Shown one piece after another: positions 61,868-64,000 of a stretch of 64,000 bases of DNA. This stretch comes from Facklamia sp050409585. GTDB lineage: Bacteria > Bacillota > Bacilli > Lactobacillales > Aerococcaceae. The notes below the pieces were generated by a model. That model saw only the letters and a program-made list of their open reading frames with translations. It was not told the origin of the DNA and ran no database searches. Numbering within the stretch: position 1 is the first letter of the stretch; each line of letters opens with the position of its first letter. The position numbers and the translations under genes are program-made. The stretch lies in contig NZ_JBNUPE010000007.1 in NCBI RefSeq assembly GCF_050409585.1, positions 24,458 to 88,457 of the forward strand. The letters run 5' to 3'.

Positions 61868-61895
61868 AACCACCTGAAAATTCAGGTGGTTTTTA
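61868..61895 (+). terminator. aspA terminator
   Basis: CCACCTGA-AAAT-TCAGGTGG followed by TTTTT. Confidence 0.85.
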
Positions 61896-61901
61896 AAATA
61901 A

Positions 61902-61946
61902 AAAGACTTCGCAAAATCAAATATGATTTGCAAAGTCTTATTTTTA
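61902..61946 (-). terminator. Terminator downstream of the amidase remnant
   Basis: On the minus strand AAGACTTTGCAAATC and GATTTTGCGAAGTCTT pair and are followed by TTTTA. It is still intact although the gene it served is broken. Confidence 0.7.
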
Positions 61947-61947
61947 T

Positions 61948-62707
61948 TTAGTCATTAAAGTAAGTATTAATACCATTAATCAATCCCTCAACTAATTTAG
62001 CTTGATAAACGGAATCAGTCAGTTTTTTTCAATTCGGTAGGATTATCCATAAAGCCAAGATCCACTAAAGCTGCAGGCATGTCTGTAGTAGGTGTCACGT
62101 GAAGGTTTTGAGGGTGTATTCCTTGACTAGCTAGCCCCCCAATTGTAGCTACTAATGAGTTCTGAATACTATCAGCTAAGCGCTTGCCTTCAACGATCTT
62201 TTCATTGGTATGATATGGTAGAGTTGAATATCTTGGGACATCTACAGAGCGATCATGATAAAGCGTGCATATTAGCTATTTTGCCTAACCGATCACCTCG
62301 ACGAACAATATAGGTTTTCGCCTTAGATACACAGATTATTGATTGACCGATTGTTGCAATTTCATCAGCTAAAGGTCTCGAATTATCCTCTAGGTTTTTA
62401 GTCTCTGCTTCTTCTACTGGATTATTTTCAAGTTCTTTCTTGTCTTTAATGCGTACCTTTAAGACATCACCTGGATGGATTAAATTACTTATTAAGCCAT
62501 TTTACTCTTCCAATTCATCCATCGTCATGCCATGGTTAATTGCAATGCGATATTTGGCATCACCCGCTTTTACTGTGTAGCTCCGTATAAAACATTGCTT
62601 TCTTGAGCATAGATGGAATTGTTGGGCGCAAGACTTGAGACTGAAACGGCAGCAAGTGCTGACATAGAAATAGTTATTATACTTGATTTCAACAAATTAC
62701 CTTTCAT
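61948..62707 (-). pseudogene. Decayed N-acetylmuramoyl-L-alanine amidase with LysM domains
   Basis: From the ATG at 62705-62707 the frame encodes a signal-like start (MKGNLLKSSIITISMSALAA, ending about NNSIYAQ) and breaks after VLYGATQ. In a shifted frame a LysM-like YTVKAGDAKYRIAINHGMT is followed by a stop and LIHPGDVLKVRI. A second LysM start reads KTYIVRRGDRLGKIAN. After another break an Amidase_3 C-terminus reads HVTPTTDMPAALVDLGFMDNP. At least three frame breaks and stops, plus loss of most of the amidase domain, make it non-functional. Confidence 0.7.
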
Positions 62708-62838
62708 TAGGAGTTCTTCATTTATAATTTAATTGAATGTTTTGCAATTCAATTATAAATGAAGAAACATATATCTAAAATTGAAATATAATCTTAATAG
62801 CTTCTCAAAGATTGTAATAATAGTCATTCAAAGTAAAA

Positions 62839-62873
62839 AAGGTTGGACGTCTATCAACGTTCAACCTTTTTAA
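62839..62873 (-). terminator. Terminator of the LysM-CHAP gene
   Basis: AAAAGGTTGAACG and CGTCCAACCTTTT pair on the minus strand, followed by TTTACTTT. Confidence 0.75.
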
Positions 62874-62883
62874 TAGTTTATGT

Positions 62884-64000
62884 TTAATAACGTGGACGTC
62901 CATAACCTTGAATGTAGATACTATCCCATGCAAACTCTTTGCGAGCGACCATTAGTTTGGAATCATTCACTCGGGTATTTCCTTCGAAAGTTGTAATTAA
63001 TCCATTATTATAAGACTCTACGATTCCAATATGATGCCCCCAACCGTTACGATAACCATCCCAGTTGAAGAAGACAATATCTCCAGCCTTGGGCTTGGTA
63101 AGCCCCATCCAAATTCCTTTATTCTTCACAATGTTTTTATGACGTTCAACACCTACTTCTCGCCCAGTTAAGTGAGAAAGGCCGGCCTCATCTGCGATGT
63201 GAGTTACAAAAGCATCACACCAATCATCATCATACGTCAAGCTGTAACCAACCGGTTTTGGATAAATCCGATTATAAGCATCGACTAACGCACGATGTTC
63301 GGGTGAGTATTTAGGAACTCCCAGATAACTTCTTGCAATATCTAATAAACGCTCAACATTGGCATTACTTACCTCATTCGGTTCAACATTAACTTTTTCT
63401 TGAGTTGGGACTTTAGAAATAAGAATTTTTTGACCGACACTTAAGCGATTAGAAGTTAAATTATTAATTTTTTTCAATTCGCTAACTTTCATTTCATGCT
63501 GCCAAGAAATTGTTTCTATACTATCTCCCTCTTGAACAATGTGGTAACTGTACTCATAAGGTGTATGCTTTACTGATTGATTTTCCCTATATTGTTTACC
63601 TTGATCTTCAATTTGTACAATCGGAGAGGCAGGTTGGGCATTATTCACTATTAAAGTATATCCAGCATAAAGAGTATTGGAAGTCATTTCATTCCATTTC
63701 TTTAAATTGGAAACAGAGACTCCAAATTTTTTAGCGACTGAATATAAAGAATCGCCATTTTGAACGACATAAGTTTTTACTGCAACTTGAGTATTACTAT
63801 CTGGCTTGGAGGGATTCAGATTCGATGTTAAATTTGGTTGAGAAACATATAAAATATCCCCTGTGTAAATATAATTTGATTTTAAATTATTCCAAGACTT
63901 CAATTGTGCAACCGTAATCCCATGCATGTCAGCTATTTTTGCTAACCAATCGCCTCGTTTTACCGTATAAGTTTTGCTTACTGTCGGTGTGCTTGGTTTT
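62884..64000 (-). CDS. LysM-CHAP cell-wall hydrolase (5' end outside the window)
   Basis: The frame is open to the window edge, so the N-terminus is missing; 371 codons are visible. Three LysM repeats are present (TYTVKRGDWLAKIADMHGIT; TYVVQNGDSLYSVAKKFGVS; YHIVQEGDSIETISWQHEMK), each binding peptidoglycan. A C-terminal CHAP domain has its catalytic Cys in DDDWCDAFVTHIADEAG and His in GWGHHIGIVES. It should cleave peptide cross-links or stems in the wall during growth or separation. The domain order LysM then CHAP is typical of lactobacillal autolysins. The adjacent broken gene was also LysM-bearing. Confidence 0.88.
   Translation of the reverse strand, partial: KPSTPTVSKTYTVKRGDWLAKIADMHGITVAQLKSWNNLKSNYIYTGDILYVSQPNLTSNLNPSKPDSNTQVAVKTYVVQNGDSLYSVAKKFGVSVSNLKKWNEMTSNTLYAGYTLIVNNAQPASPIVQIEDQGKQYRENQSVKHTPYEYSYHIVQEGDSIETISWQHEMKVSELKKINNLTSNRLSVGQKILISKVPTQEKVNVEPNEVSNANVERLLDIARSYLGVPKYSPEHRALVDAYNRIYPKPVGYSLTYDDDWCDAFVTHIADEAGLSHLTGREVGVERHKNIVKNKGIWMGLTKPKAGDIVFFNWDGYRNGWGHHIGIVESYNNGLITTFEGNTRVNDSKLMVARKEFAWDSIYIQGYGRPRY

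Overview
The window is low-GC Gram-positive (Firmicutes) DNA. Several features point to Lactobacillales, most likely something near Aerococcaceae: strong AGGAGG ribosome sites, an LPXTG surface protein, PdhABCD of the Gram-positive type, an etrx/ccdA/msrAB redox cluster, a CpoA-like glycolipid glycosyltransferase and fermentative C4-acid genes. This placement is an inference from protein resemblance and was not tested by a search. No rRNA or tRNA gene and no CRISPR array was recognised.

Layout. 1-2250: start of mgtE behind a structured leader, then an ars operon (acr3, arsC and an arsR with a premature stop), all on the minus strand. 2300-6900: a cytoplasmic GH13 alpha-glucanase divergent from a sugar ABC transporter (binding protein plus two permeases, no ATPase), with a MalR/LacI-like palindrome between them. 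7000-16000: a LysR regulator convergent with one long minus-strand operon, pdhA-pdhB-pdhC-pdhD, then an EIIC-like membrane protein, ptb and buk, with a cre site in front. 16000-21100: YopX-like protein, D-2-hydroxyacid dehydrogenase, an IS256-type remnant, malQ and a deoxyinosine/uracil glycosylase. 21100-26050: ccdA-etrx-msrAB followed by a YesN/YesM-type two-component system.

26280-37280 is an integrative mobilizable element of about 11 kb inserted in the 3' end of rlmD. It carries a large serine recombinase, a DnaC-like loader, a replisome-organiser-like protein, a MobQ-type relaxase, a probable oriT, duplicated leader modules, an XRE/membrane-protein pair, and an ABC exporter with its own small regulator. 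The integrase reading frame ends with the displaced last 13 codons of rlmD. RlmD itself now has a 90-residue tail encoded by the element.

38700-53800: a coiled-coil protein, glycosyltransferase, HAD phosphatase, HerA-like ATPase, a 919-residue LPXTG protein, a Mn2+ riboswitch with its P-type cation ATPase, an IS1182-type deletion remnant, proBA and a DUF308-like membrane protein. 53860-62000: gdhA, a MATE exporter, malic enzyme, fumC, and a LysR regulator divergent from aspA. Together aspA, fumC and malic enzyme can take aspartate to pyruvate, which the PDH operon could turn into acetyl-CoA; Ptb/Buk could then recover ATP from an acyl-CoA. 62000-64000: a decayed amidase gene and a LysM-CHAP cell-wall hydrolase cut by the window edge.
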